Assembly (NCBI GenBank): GCA_905250025.1
Contig: CAJNOJ010000028.1
Location: 186,001 to 250,000, forward strand
DNA from: Adineta ricciae
Lineage: Eukaryota > Rotifera > Eurotatoria > Adinetida > Adinetidae
Direction: 5' to 3'
Length of the DNA: 64,000 bases
Shown: in pieces, positions 50,572-61,993 of the stretch
Layout: the number at the start of each line of letters is the position of its first letter
Numbering within the stretch: the first letter of the stretch is position 1
Notes under the pieces: generated by a model
Told to the model about the DNA's origin: nothing
The model's database searches: none
What the model saw: only the letters and a program-made list of their open reading frames with translations
Position numbers and translations under genes: made by a program

Positions 50572-52756
50572 ATGAGCACAATCTTTCGGCGATGGAAGAA
50601 CCGCTTACGGTGTTCCGGGAAGCGGTCCATCCAACACAGCCGGTCATCAATCTTCGCGGACACTGACGTAAAAATTCAGTTTTTATTATGCCGAAACATT
50701 CTGCATGTTATTCTCTCTTCTTCTTTTTTCAGTTGAAAACAGTCACAATAACTATGGATAGATTAGCGAATGAAAACCACCTTTTAAAAGAACGTTTCGA
50801 TAAACTCGATGAAAAGGTAATTTATTTTTATTGTTATTTTTATTATTCGCATAAAAAACAACACGATTAGATGGAATATTGTTGCTATACTTTTTTTTCA
50901 CATTCTGTTTTTCAAGTATCAACGATGGATCGGCGATGAACAGATTTACTTATTGAAGCGTATCGAACAATTAGAAACTGAAAATCGACAGCTGCATCTT
51001 AACTATCGAACCTATCAGCTCAAAAGCGAGAAATGCCTGCAATCGGTTACTGATCTAATTATCAAACTACTCTTTACTCAAGAGGTAGGATATAAATAAA
51101 CAAATAAAAATAAGAAAAGTGAAGCAAAAAACTTTTTTTCTTCTTCCCTTGAGAAATTATGAGTTTTTTCACTTCTTATGCTACTTGAGAAGACAAATGA
51201 GTGCTAGTCGACCTTTATGACCAAACTTTGAAAACGCCGAAATATCGTCAAACGTGCTTAACATGTTTGTTAAAGACGTTGTTAATCAATTTTTCAATGA
51301 ATGTCTATTGAAGTAGAAGACATCGCACTATTTACCCTTTGTTGCCAAAACGGAGAATTTGTGTTGTACTTTAATGTGAAAAGTGCTCTTTGAAGTTGAA
51401 AGAAAACAACAATCGCCTTAGAAGAAAAGCTGTTATAAGAAAGTATCTTATATTTCTTCGTATGTCTCATTTGATATTGTTCTGGATTTCCTCAATTACT
51501 GAGTGAAACATATGAAGACAATAAAACACGAGAACATCTTTTGAAACAGTTCTATGTTTTTATGTCCTTCGAGTTTTGTGCAGAGGTCGTTATTGAATTG
51601 ATGCCTTTGTTCATATTTATGTAAACGTAAGTATTCTTCTACGGACAGCAGTTCTTATCTAGCAAAAATTCTCTTCTTTTTATATTTTAATTGACGTGTG
51701 TCTGTTACTTTAGGAGTAGTTTGAACGCGATGAGCATAAGTGTGCACTCGTTTCTCTTTCTCTCAAATATCTCCAACTGCTATCATTCGTTTTGCTTTCT
51801 TAGATATGTATATCTTCTATCTCCTTCTCTGATTGCATTCTCTCTTTCAAAACTATTATGATTGCGAAACATGTGCATGAAATGATGCACTATAGAGGTT
51901 TCTTGTATGCTTTTCTTCCCCTTTCTGATTTTGTAAAGTTAACTTCTGTTCGTACATTGGTTGTATATGTTTTTGAGTCTCCTTAAATTACGACTGAATA
52001 TATATGGCTGCTGAAAGAAAGCAGAAATGAAATTTTTTTCTCCTTCTTTTTTTTCTCGAAACAGTAAAAATTTAACCAACACTTTGTTTATTGAGAAGTA
52101 AATAAAAACTCAAGAACCACTTTCTTTTTCGTCGTCTTTTTGCTTTGAAATATTCTGTCAAAATAAAAGAAAGCCTTAATAATTGTGACAGATAAATAAA
52201 AGAAGTCAAAGAAAGAATGACGAGAAGCAAAAGACGCTGGTTTCAAAACTTGTTTGGCCAATGTATCACACCGCGCGACAATCATACATCTTCTCAGGTG
52301 GGCAATTATCAGAATAGGATTTCAGACATCGAAGACCTTTTCTTTACTCGCTCTTGTTAGTTTCTGTTAATCATCTTGTTTGTGTTTGTAGGAATTAAAA
52401 AAACAATGTACTGATATACACAATGCATTTGATACAGTTCAGTTAAGAAAGAAAGTGCAACGGGTAAGAACAATATTTACTTTATCTATACCACATGTGG
52501 ATTCGTCTGTTTACTTTTCTCTTTAGAATGAATCTATTCCTCGGAATGCACGTAGTATTTCATGTCAATTTACCTCCAATTCTTCGGTACTAAAATAATC
52601 GAAAGATCTTTTGTTTGTTTTCACTATTGAATCTTCTAGAATCAACCAAATCGTCATACGACAAACGATCAATCCACATGGTTCCATCGAGACTTGATGA
52701 TCGTTGAAAAAGATGATTTGAAGATGAAGATAGATCAGCCAACGGGTATGAAATAA
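50572..52756 (+). CDS. Coiled-coil protein of unknown function
   Basis: Exons 50572-50667, 50733-50816, 50917-51084, 52392-52463, 52527-52586 and 52640-52756 are all phase 0 and join to 198 residues. The N terminus is strongly basic (FRRWKNRLRCSGKRS). A heptad-like helical region follows (MDRLANENHLLKERFDKLDE, then LLKRIEQLETENRQLHLNY and on to SVTDLIIKLLFTQE|ELKKQC). The C-terminal 60 residues are polar, ending in MKIDQPTGMK. Intron 3 is 1307 nt and contains a second candidate first exon (52217-52297). No known family is recognised; a cytoskeletal or centrosomal adaptor is possible but unproven. The exon calls rest on consistent phase and clean splice sites. Confidence 0.6.
52217..52297 (+). 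CDS. Alternative first coding exon of the coiled-coil gene
   Basis: ATG 52217 opens 27 codons (MTRSKRRWFQNLFGQC...) and ends at donor TCTCAG|gtgggc in phase 0, exactly matching the phase-0 acceptor at 52392. Spliced on, it would give a 109-residue isoform lacking most of the coiled coil. The basic start with RRW resembles the main first exon (FRRW), suggesting that the two are alternative or duplicated first exons. Confidence 0.4.
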
Positions 52757-54096
52757 CATCAGATGAGTGTGATGTAATTGATTTCTTGCATTACTATCTA
52801 CTGTACGCATAGATACACAGAAATAATTAGATTTACTCGAATATGTGAAAGAGTGAAATGAAAAGATAAGCCTCGATGACTTTCTGCGAAGATTAGAGAG
52901 AGAGACTAGAAAAGCGCTGACGGACAGGAAAATGGACATGAACGAATGTTGCAAAGAAAACAGAGACAGAGAGGAAAAATAGAGTTATTAGTCGACTGAC
53001 GAGAATATTTCGACACATACATAGCAAAGGTAAGGTACTATTTTTTCCATTGTTGTTCTACTCGATTGAAAAAGAAAACAAGAGAAAAGAGTCGGCAAAG
53101 GTTAAGAAATAACAAATTTTTTTTCCTTACAAATAAATATTAATCAAGAACTTCTATTTTACATTTGTCGTGAAGAATATGTTTTCAATTTGAATATGAA
53201 TAACTCACGAAAAGAAGGCGTTGTTAGTCGTTTGAATCAAGTTTATTTTTAACTATTTGCTATGACAGAAGAACGTGTTCTCGGAAATTCGATGAGAATG
53301 TCATTACCTATCGTAGACGTATATTAAATTATATTTTCACTAGCAGAAGAAGTTCGCCAATTAGTTTGAATAAACCTGATCAGAGAGATATGATTCAATG
53401 AAATTCAATATCGAAGAAAACGTAAGACAAAGAAGACGATACCATACCAATGTATCGATTGTCGTCGTCGTTGCGTATAGAATATATGTCGTGACACGAC
53501 ATCACGACAATGTATGTCTCAGAATTGGGCGGTACTTGTTCATATAACAAATGTTGGTAAGATCGAACAAGTCAGTCATGATTATGCATCAATAATGTAT
53601 TGATAAAGTGCAGAAACGACGAAAGACGAAAGGAGAGACATTCATATATGCATATACATACATATAGAGATACTCACGTACAAAGAGATTTAAGCTTTTA
53701 TTCATTTTAATTAATAACCTCCCGCCCGCTTGTGTGTTCTCTCTTAACATTACTGTCATAACGGTTTGTGAAACAAAAGAGAGGGAGAGGGAGAAAAAGA
53801 GAAAGCAAAAGCCCTTTCTTTTTTGTCTCTGATGGCCATTATTTATACACGCTGTTTATCTTTCGTGTTCACTGACTCTTCTCCTCTCCCATCATCATCA
53901 TCATCATCATCTGTTTGTCGCCCAACAACAGAAAACAAACCATTTATTCGGGACATTGTCCGAAATGGGATAAATCAAGATTAAGAACAAGCGCATTATC
54001 TTTCCTATCATTCGTTTACAATCGAATTTCGCTGCGCGTCAACAAACAAAAACCAACTTCGCTTCTATTCTCTAGACAAAACGATATTTATTAAAT
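52757..54096. other. Intergenic, 1.3 kb
   Basis: Contains a (CAT)n microsatellite at 53891-53910 and GA-rich simple sequence near 53780. No coding exon recognised; it should hold the promoter of the next gene. Confidence 0.5.
53889..53911. repeat. (CAT)n microsatellite
   Basis: About seven uninterrupted CAT units, upstream of the large Ser/Thr/Pro-rich gene. Confidence 0.8.
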
Positions 54097-57000
54097 ATGG
54101 TCATATTAGATACTAATTTAAACGAGGACGACGAGGACGATTCCGTTCAATACTACTACGGCGAATGCGATAGCCTCATAGCTAATTGTTGTAGTAAAAC
54201 GCGTCTAGCATCACCGTTAAAATTTCGTACAATAAATCGACAACGAAGACAGTTGGCGTTCGAAATGCTCAGACAGATGAAAGTGCAGCATCAACAAACA
54301 GGAATTTTATCAAATAGGTCGAAGAGACGTAGAAATAAAAAGCGTTTCTATAGAAAACTTTGTTGTACTGGTAAGATAAGTTTGCCTTTGAAGCAGATAG
54401 ATCTTTGTTTGGAATTACTTCTTGCTTACGCGTTTTTTCTTATTTCTTCTTACAAATAGAGTTGCACATTAGTGAAAGTCGATCAAGTGTTTATTCTCCT
54501 ACTTTGGCCGCTAATAAATACAAATCTCGTCTTTCATCAACTGGGCTTACCAATGAACTTTACTTTGCATCACACAAACCTGATGGTGACTACGAAAAAA
54601 CTCCACCGGTACTACTTCGCAACAAACGTCGTTCTCCACACGTAAACAGCACACCTCTTGAAGGTACACCCGTCTTATCTCATAATCGTCGTCCGATATC
54701 TTCACCTGTACGTTCAACAACATACGTTCTTCAACAGCACCATCGAATTAACAACACCAATCAGACTCATCAAACGAACGGTACAAGTAAAAAACATTTA
54801 TCACCTGCAACTCAACACCGTCAGACAACACCGGTGATATTAAATAAAACTCGGCAAATACAACAACAACGTACATATTCGAATCACGAAAGGTCATCAT
54901 CAACAGTCAATACATCACCGATAAGTCAACAATTTACTTCTCGTGCACATATTACATTAGCATCCCAACGTACAACACCTACCGTTAAAAATACACCGGC
55001 AAAGACGTCAACAAATATTTCAAGGTCTCCTCGAGTAAGAAGAGGAAAACGACTCAAATAATTAATAAAAATATTATTATGTTATTCTTTCTTGATAATT
55101 TAGATATTACATACGACACCTGTTCGTCCTTCTCGTCCAATCGCACCTACTCCTGCAATACCGAATCAACAACGGTCACCTCAGGTTCAAATTCGATCAC
55201 AAAATATTACACCGAGAAACCAACGAACAATCTCCTCGTCTCCAACTACACCCAGCAAAATCGTTCGTCCTCAGCGAACTGCAACAAAATCACCTGAACA
55301 ATTACGATCGGTTACCGGCACAATCACACGTCCTCGACCAGCACATACTGCCGTGAATAAATCGAAAATGTGCACAACTAATAATCAGCCGAAAAACCGA
55401 ATACCTGCAGTTGTTGTTCAATCACCATGCTCCTCGGTAACAACATCGCCTCGTGTTTCAGATCTTGACGTACTAATGGCTGAGAAACAAAATAATAAAG
55501 TATCACCTAATCAAATCGAAGAGAAATCTTCTGCTATTTCGCCATCACCTATCGCTAACAACATTCGACGATCATTATTTTCTGCCAATACCGTTAAGGT
55601 TGTTCGACCTGTTCGTAGTCAAGAACTGAAAACATTTTCGTGTCACTTAACGACCCCAACGACAGCAAAAACGACGGTGTCACGCGAAAACCATGAATTG
55701 CATATTGACGAGACCGCAACAACAACAAGTTCAACAATATCGCAAACAAAAATAGAACATCCATTACACATCAATCACACTTGCGAAACAAACGATGATT
55801 CTTCGTCAACAACTTCAGCCATTCCACGTGACCTTTCTGCAGATAGTCTCAATGAACACTATCATATTCGACAACTATTGAAAAGCAGTAAGTTACTCTT
55901 TTTCTTAGAACAAATTTCACTTCTATTGATGATATTCGACATGATTCTTTAGATGCATCGATCACAGTTATGAGACATGATAGTACGACAAATGATTCCT
56001 CAGCTGACGATATTCAATGTTCTTCAGGTGTGACATCGTGGTCACGTATTCGATCATCATGCGAAAGTAATCTATCGCGTGCTCCGCCATTGCCAAGTGA
56101 TACATCAGCCAGTCCAGCCTTTTATAATGGTCCTGTACGACAAGAAGATATTCACATGGCAAGTGACGGTCGATACTTTCTTCTGATCGATGATAATATA
56201 AGCAGTGATGAAAGTCAATTAAGTACAAAATCGTTGTCATCATCGTCTATATCATTACCGGAATCACTATCGCCACTACCACTACCACCACCGCCACCAC
56301 CACTACAATTCAAAACACCATCGATAATAATACCAACTACGACTGAGTGCAAATCTGTGGCACATCGCCTAGTGTTTCCCGAACGTCTTGGCCGAATTTT
56401 GTTTTATCGACGAACTCTATCCGATTCGGATATTTATCAGAAACTTTGCTCAAAAGATAATGAAATCAATCATAATGTATATCATTTAGATACAATACGA
56501 GATTATGCAATGGAATTCTACATGCTTACAACATATGGATCCGATTCACAGTTACGTGCTTGGCTCGATAGTCATTATGATGATACAGCGAACAATACGT
56601 GTTATTTCGACGATAATCGATTTCAATCTTATGATGACGATGATGAAGACGATAATGATATATTAGAGAAACATGAAATGAAAATAATTGAAAGTAATGA
56701 TAGTATCGTACGAGAAGAAGACCCAAATCATTTGCAAATCGAAGAAGAACTTGATTGGTATTCTGAACTTGAGTCATTCAACCTCTTACCTACTAATCAC
56801 GAGGTAACTATCTTCTCTCGATTTCACACATTATCGTTCATTGTTTTCTTTGTCGAAATTTCTAGTGGAAACACGAAAATCTTTCTAGTTGTTCCAGTGA
56901 CGATCATGTTGAAGAATTATTGCGCGCTGAACAGGTAATGTCCTCTCGTCAACTCCTCATCTCTTAACTTCTTTTTTCTTCAGTTTTCTATATCGAGTTT

Positions 57001-57397
57001 AACTACAACAACTTCAGCTGAATCTTCTTCGTGCTCCGCTTGTCTCATATCCGCTTCATGGCCAACAGCCAATGGCATCCATCATCCAGTTCATTCCAGT
57101 CGTTCGTCTCAATCTCTCAGTTCGCCTCCGTCATCATCGAAACACACTGATCAAAGTAATATAATCCTAAAAGAAATCCTCACATATCCATGGACAAATG
57201 AAATATCAGATACAACGATCGATTCTCACAAAAATGGTCACGATCGCATTGAAAACGGTCTGTCGACTTCCTCGATTGTTTCCGATGAATTTCAACCGGA
57301 TTTCTATTACCTATGTCCATTAAAAAATACCACAAGTTTTCTTAAAACCGATGAAAAATCCAATGGTATTCATAAACAACTATCTCACGATGCTTAA
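54097..57397 (+). CDS. Large Ser/Thr/Pro-rich protein of unknown function
   Basis: Exons 54097-54370, 54460-55034, 55104-55887, 55953-56803, 56866-56934 and 56984-57397 join in phase to 988 residues. It starts with an acidic patch (NEDDEDDS) and a basic segment (NRSKRRRNKKRFYRKL). About 450 residues rich in Thr, Ser, Pro, Arg and Gln follow (many R-x-x-T-P/S-P pairs such as PVRPSRPIAPTP), probably disordered and suited to proline-directed phosphorylation. A polyproline run (PLPLPPPPPPL) comes next. The one segment that looks folded is LVFPERLGRILFYRRTLSDS with IRDYAMEFYMLTTYGSDSQL. It is followed by an Asp-rich block and a short TGGAAAC-exon-encoded acidic piece. No family is recognised. A microtubule- or SH3-binding scaffold is conceivable. 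A poly(A) signal lies at 57605-57610, inside the convergent gene. Confidence 0.7.
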
Positions 57398-57565
57398 TCG
57401 ATTCGTTTTATTCTTTTCTCTGCTTGAAAATGTTTGTTTTCTTTTTCTTTTTTTCAATTTGCTGCTCAAGGCCAGATACTGTTACATATATTTTTGTTGT
57501 TCTTGTTTTCTGTTATCATATTAGAGATACAATGAGAGAAGAAAATATTCCGAAAAGCTCATTGA

Positions 57566-58367
57566 TCATGCATTGTCACCAAGTAATTGAACAAGTAAAT
57601 CTAAAATAAATAGAAACGCCTAAGATCAACTAATTCTACTGCACGAATCCAACTTACACTCAATATCGATCTTCTTTTGATCATTAGTTAGGCCTAATCG
57701 TATTAAATCATCCACTTCTCTTTTCGCTAGCGGTTCGCCGAGTGTGCTCATTGCTTGACTAAATCGTTCAACATCAATGTAATCGTCATGCTCATGTTTG
57801 AATCTTTCTAGTGCATGACGAAGATCGTCGCGATCATTGTTAACCACCGTCCATGGTTCACGAAGAATTTGTAAAATATCATCGAGTGTCAGTTCATATT
57901 TCCCTAAAACGAGACACAATTCTGCAAGCTATTGTTTTCCATATTGCTAAGCGACAGTACTCTCTAAATTAAAGTTATGAAAGACGAAGAATGTGATAAT
58001 TTTGCAAGTTCTAGTTCCCTTCAAAGAAAAGAAGCTTTTTGATTTGAAAATTTACCTATGGCTTCAAGTTCATCGATTCTTTCTTCAGCATCTTTCATCG
58101 ATGGATTACGACCAAGCGCTTGAATCACTTCCGTTAAATGTTTCACTCGTATGCAATCCTCACGTGGATCGTCTTTAAATTTAGAAAAGATTTCATTCAG
58201 TTCATCTAGAAGACGAATCCTTTCCTTATCAAAGACTTTTGACGAAGAACGCTAATATCTTACACATCTCGTCACCCGACTCTTCATCATCATAATCTGA
58301 TCGATTTTGTCTTGCCTGAAATTCATCGATTATCATCATTCAAATACTTTGAGGTACAACTTACCAT
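57566..58367 (-). CDS. Calmodulin-like EF-hand protein
   Basis: Exons 58367-58365 (ATG), 58315-58264, 58205-58056, 57903-57658 and 57600-57566 give 161 residues. Four EF-hand-like units are spaced as in calmodulin: MYELNEIFSKFKDDPREDCI, HLTEVIQALGRNPSMKDAEE, DDLRHALERFKHEHDDYIDV and QAMSTLGEPLAKREVDDLI, closing with KIDIEYLLVQLL. The loops lack the normal DxDxDG calcium ligands, so binding is probably lost or weak, as in myosin light chains and the dynein regulatory complex subunit EFCAB2/DRC8, which it resembles in the ALG and GEP stretches. The start is uncertain: a 60-nt upstream exon (58424-58365) is open in frame and may be 5' UTR or extra coding sequence. The last coding exon is only 35 nt. 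Confidence 0.72.
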
Positions 58368-58531
58368 TGCCTTTGAACGCGATGTAAGTGTATATGTGTT
58401 ACACGCTTCCTTTGCAGCTGCCAACTGAAAAGTAATTTAAATATTTCTATTAGAAGTATTACTTCTGTTTTATTCTCTCGCCTTATGTTTCTTGAAGTAC
58501 AAAAAAGGAAAGTATCTCGTTTTTTTCTCTA

Positions 58532-59543
58532 TTAAAGTTCATGTTTTTCTAAAGTTAGTTTTTCTGGTAGTGGTGTATTACAATTGCCATGGTATATACT
58601 AATCTTTTGATCATTGTTACAGTTGAAATAACTATCCCAAACATCATCGTAACCTTTTCCTTTCCACCAAGTGCATAGTTGTCGGTTCCAATGACACGGA
58701 AGGATGTAAAACAAATCACGATGTTCAAAACTCAACAATGTGTAAAAATCTTGATCGCCTAAATGTGGGTGATTGAAGTGATATTTATGAATTAAGTGTT
58801 GAATCAGCGAAGCATTCTCTAAGTAACTATTAAATAAAGTCGATTGACGAATCTTCGATAAATCAAGTAAAAGAACGCCACTATTGAAACCTGTTGTGCC
58901 GTTAGGTGGAGGATTACCGAGTAAAGTATGTGGATTTTCTTGACGGTACGACCAGAGAAGATGACGATAGACAGGTTGATTTTCTCGCGCAATACCAACG
59001 ATTTGACTTTGATTGAATTGATCGAATAGTTTATACAGATGTTGAATGTCATCGTCAAATCGAAGGTCGATGTCGAACATAATCACTCGAGAGATGTTCT
59101 CCGGAAGAATTCGATGTAAGAATGGCGAGAGGAAAAACAATGGGTCTTTGTAATAAGTATGGCTCGATGAAAAATGACGAATCAGTGGTTGAATAACTTG
59201 TTGATATTTTGTAGTCAAACTGTCAATATTCAGTTTGTCAATCTAAGGGAAAGAACGATAGGGAAATAATGAAGTTTGTTTTAAGAGGCAAAATAATTAC
59301 TTGGCGAGTGTATTGAAGAGTATGAAGAGTTTGTTCGACGAAATGATGACTGTCAAAATCACCGATCACATGTAGATGAAGATTCTCGGTTGATGTGTGT
59401 TGAAACAGTGAAGTGATCATAGTGACGAAGTTCAGTTTCAAACGATCGTTGGTGGAAAGATTCTTCACCGTAAAGACAACATCAACAATAGAAGACGATT
59501 GAACATAGAGGAAAAGTGAAAGAAGTAAAATCGTTTTCAACAT
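58532..59543 (-). CDS. XXYLT1: Xyloside xylosyltransferase 1 (GT8)
   Basis: Exons 59543-59301 and 59242-58532 give 317 residues. The enzyme adds the second xylose to O-glucose on EGF repeats of Notch-type proteins in the ER. An N-terminal signal anchor (LKTILLLSLFLYV) precedes the GT8 domain. The metal-binding DxD is in RVIMFDIDLRF. Diagnostic motifs follow: IVGIARENQPVYRH, ENPHTLLGNPPPNGTTGFNSG (the first residues of it), HLGDQDFYTLL, CHWNRQLCTWWKG and IYHGNCNTPLPE. These match XXYLT1 and not the glucoside xylosyltransferases. The ATG at 59543 begins the hydrophobic anchor; an upstream TTG was ignored. Confidence 0.93.
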
Positions 59544-59820
59544 CGGGAACAAATCTAGAAGAAGTGCTGGGCTTTACTCTTGAAATGACACGATTACAAT
59601 CTGATTCATTGTGACACGAATAAAAACACGTTGTTTCTCTCTCCCTTTCTTTTCGCGGATAATGGCTGTCATTATTTACATATGATCTTGTAAATATTGA
59701 TTGTTAGTCTTTGTCTGGATGATGAAAATGTAATCGATTCTCATTGATTGAGAACTAATGAGAAGATGATCATATTTTTTTAGTCAAATGTGTAGAAAGG
59801 AGTCGAAAAATCACTCGAGA

Positions 59821-60384
59821 TTAAACAGAAAACGATAGAATTCTATAGTCAACATCTTCATCACTTGGATCTGTGCTATCAGGTTCAAACTGACACTTTT
59901 TCATGTAAAAATCAATCGCTTTGACATTCAGCTTTTGAACTGTTAACACAATTTTTGACATTTGCGTTCTTTCACAAATTTTTTTCAATTGTTCCATGAT
60001 CCATTGTCCCAGGCCTTGACTTTGATAGTTGCCATTCACTTGTAATTCGTATAAATATACAACTTGTCGACCATAATCCATATCGAAGCGAAAATGCGCA
60101 TACGCGATGATATCGCGCGCTGATAAGATAAGTAAATATCGTGCTTGATCAGAGAATAATTCATCGGATTTCTCTTGTTGATTGTATCCATCTTTGGACT
60201 GCTCGTATGAGCTTTTCATATTCGTTTCGAATAGCTCCAAAATTTGTCGTTGAAAATCATTGGATAATTGCGAAGCATGCAGGATTTCGAATGAATAATT
60301 CAACTTCACATCGGCGAGAAACTGATTGAGATCACTTGCAGAAAGGTTCTGTGCTTGAGTGACTAACTTTTGATTCTTTCTCAT
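59821..60384 (-). CDS. NAA40: N-alpha-acetyltransferase 40 (NatD)
   Basis: A single coding exon of 187 residues from ATG 60384. NAA40 acetylates the N termini of histones H4 and H2A. Family motifs are NMKSSYEQSKDGYN, DQARYLLIL, IAYAHFRFDMDYG, VVYLYELQVN, the acetyl-CoA loop YQSQGLGQWIMEQL and KIVLTVQKLNVKAIDFY. The C terminus lacks the Cys/His-rich tail of the mammalian protein. The open frame continues upstream past an apparent acceptor (tttcaag at about 60401), so a short 5' exon, perhaps including KAKEKN, could exist. Confidence 0.9.
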   Translation of the reverse strand: MRKNQKLVTQAQNLSASDLNQFLADVKLNYSFEILHASQLSNDFQRQILELFETNMKSSYEQSKDGYNQQEKSDELFSDQARYLLILSARDIIAYAHFRFDMDYGRQVVYLYELQVNGNYQSQGLGQWIMEQLKKICERTQMSKIVLTVQKLNVKAIDFYMKKCQFEPDSTDPSDEDVDYRILSFSV

Positions 60385-60489
60385 CGTTTTCTCTTTATTC
60401 TCTTGAAACAAAACAAAAACAAGACATTGTAAATATCCTAAAATATTCCTATTCTTTTCCTTTGCTTTTATTCGTGAAATTATATCAAA

Positions 60490-60510
60490 ACATACACACA
60501 CACACGCACA
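60490..60510. repeat. (CA)n microsatellite
   Basis: About ten CA units between NAA40 and the cold-shock gene. Confidence 0.7.
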
Positions 60511-60521
60511 TATGATTGATT

Positions 60522-61788
60522 CTAAGCTTCACTATTAATAGTTAAATTCTCTGCCGTAACACCTTTGCCACCGGATACGATATTAAACTCGACTTGTTGA
60601 CCTTCTTCTAAAGATGTGGTTCCTTCGGGTAAATTGGATAGATGAATGAATACATCGGTTCCCGCATCATCACGTCGTAGAAATCCATAACCTTTTTCTG
60701 GTAACCATCTAAAGAAACCGTTTGATTTGACATTTAGAGAAGTAATAACCAGTTGAGATGATCCTACCTTCGAACAGTGCCTGTATAACGTTGCTCAGGA
60801 TTGATATTTTCCCGAGAGTCAGATGAAGAATCATTTTCATCGAAAATGGTCACATTGCGCGCTTCTTCACCTTTATCTGTTTGTTGAATTGTAAATTGAA
60901 CTGTCTGACCCTAGAGAGAAAAAACAAATAAGTTTGAATATTTGAAATTGACGGTGATGTACTTCAGTTAATGATCGTAGGCCATTTTTAAGACTTCGTG
61001 CATGACAGAATAGATCTGGACCACCGTTATTTCGACGAATGAAGCCAAATCCACGTTCTTCTGTCCATCGTTTCACTGAACCTATTTCTCGTTCACCACT
61101 TGCTGCTGTTCTTCTCGAAGAAAAGAGATTGTCTGTTTTTGAACTTGTTAAACCCGAAGTGAAATCGAACGATTTGCCCGCTGATGTCGAATCGCGTCCA
61201 GTAGAATGCAACTGAGAGGATTTAGTGCCACCGAAACTGAATGCTGTTGATGATGATTGGTTTCGTGCATTAGCACCGAAACCGAATTTCGATGAAGTCG
61301 AATCATTGTTTGATGAGCCGCCAAAAAACGACGAACGACTCGAGCTCGGTTTCGTGATTGTTACATCCTGTGAGGCAAGAAAAGAATTCGGACTGGATAC
61401 ATATTTATGTCAAGAAATGAAAATTACTCTGGCTTCGACTCCTTTTTCACCTTGTACAATTGAAAATTCGACTTCTTGTCCTTGTTCTAATGTTTTGAAT
61501 CCAGCGGAATTGATATTCTTGAAACTTTGAATTAAAAGCCACGAAGGTCAAACAAAATCATTTAGAATTAACATACTGAACAAAACAGTCGCTTCCGTCA
61601 CTGTTTTTTGATATAAAGCCATAACCTTTGTCTTTCGAAAAGCGTTTAACAATTCCTGTTTCACGTTCGTTCGATGAGGTTTGTGTTGAACTAGTGTCAG
61701 CAGTGCTCAATGAGCGAAGTAAATGTTGTTGACAATGACGAATCGGACGGACAGCTGTAAGGAAACGAGCAAACGTATTCGATAACAT
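60522..61788 (-). CDS. Triple cold-shock-domain protein, probably mitochondrial
   Basis: Exons 61788-61577, 61524-61428, 61367-60963, 60910-60768 and 60708-60522 give 347 residues. Three cold-shock domains are visible. CSD1 runs TGIVKRFSKDKGYGFISKN to CFVHFKNI; CSD2 runs IGSVKRWTEERGFGFIRRN to LFCHARSL; CSD3 runs TGTVRRWLPEKGYGFLRRD to VFIHLSNL. Each keeps RNP1 (K/R-G-[YF]-G-F) and an RNP2-like strand, so single-stranded RNA or DNA binding is likely. A Ser/Gly/Phe-rich linker separates CSD1 from CSD2. The N terminus MLSNTFARFLTAVRPIRHC, followed by LLRSLST, has Arg but no acidic residue and reads as a mitochondrial targeting peptide. I do not know a named animal protein with this layout. Confidence 0.82.
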
Positions 61789-61993
61789 ATCTATCTAAAT
61801 TTGTATCGCAAACAATGAAATACTTCGAAGCAAAGAGAAAATCTTCTACAATTTTATTTGAAAAGGCGAAAATACAAGTTTATTGGACACTGATCGACGG
61901 CGAACAATTGGAAAATACGTCCTGAAGAAAAGAACAAATAGAAATCGATCCGATAGATGTCACTTGTTTGAATCAAGTTTTACAATGGTTCTG
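61789..61993. other. Spacer between the CSD gene and the 2H-PAP gene
   Basis: About 200 nt that must hold the CSD gene promoter and the 2H-PAP 3' UTR; nothing distinctive seen. Confidence 0.5.

Noticed and set aside
61225..61530. Plus-strand open frame of 101 codons
   Set aside because: It is antisense to exons 2 and 3 of the cold-shock gene, whose spliced frame has clear homology.
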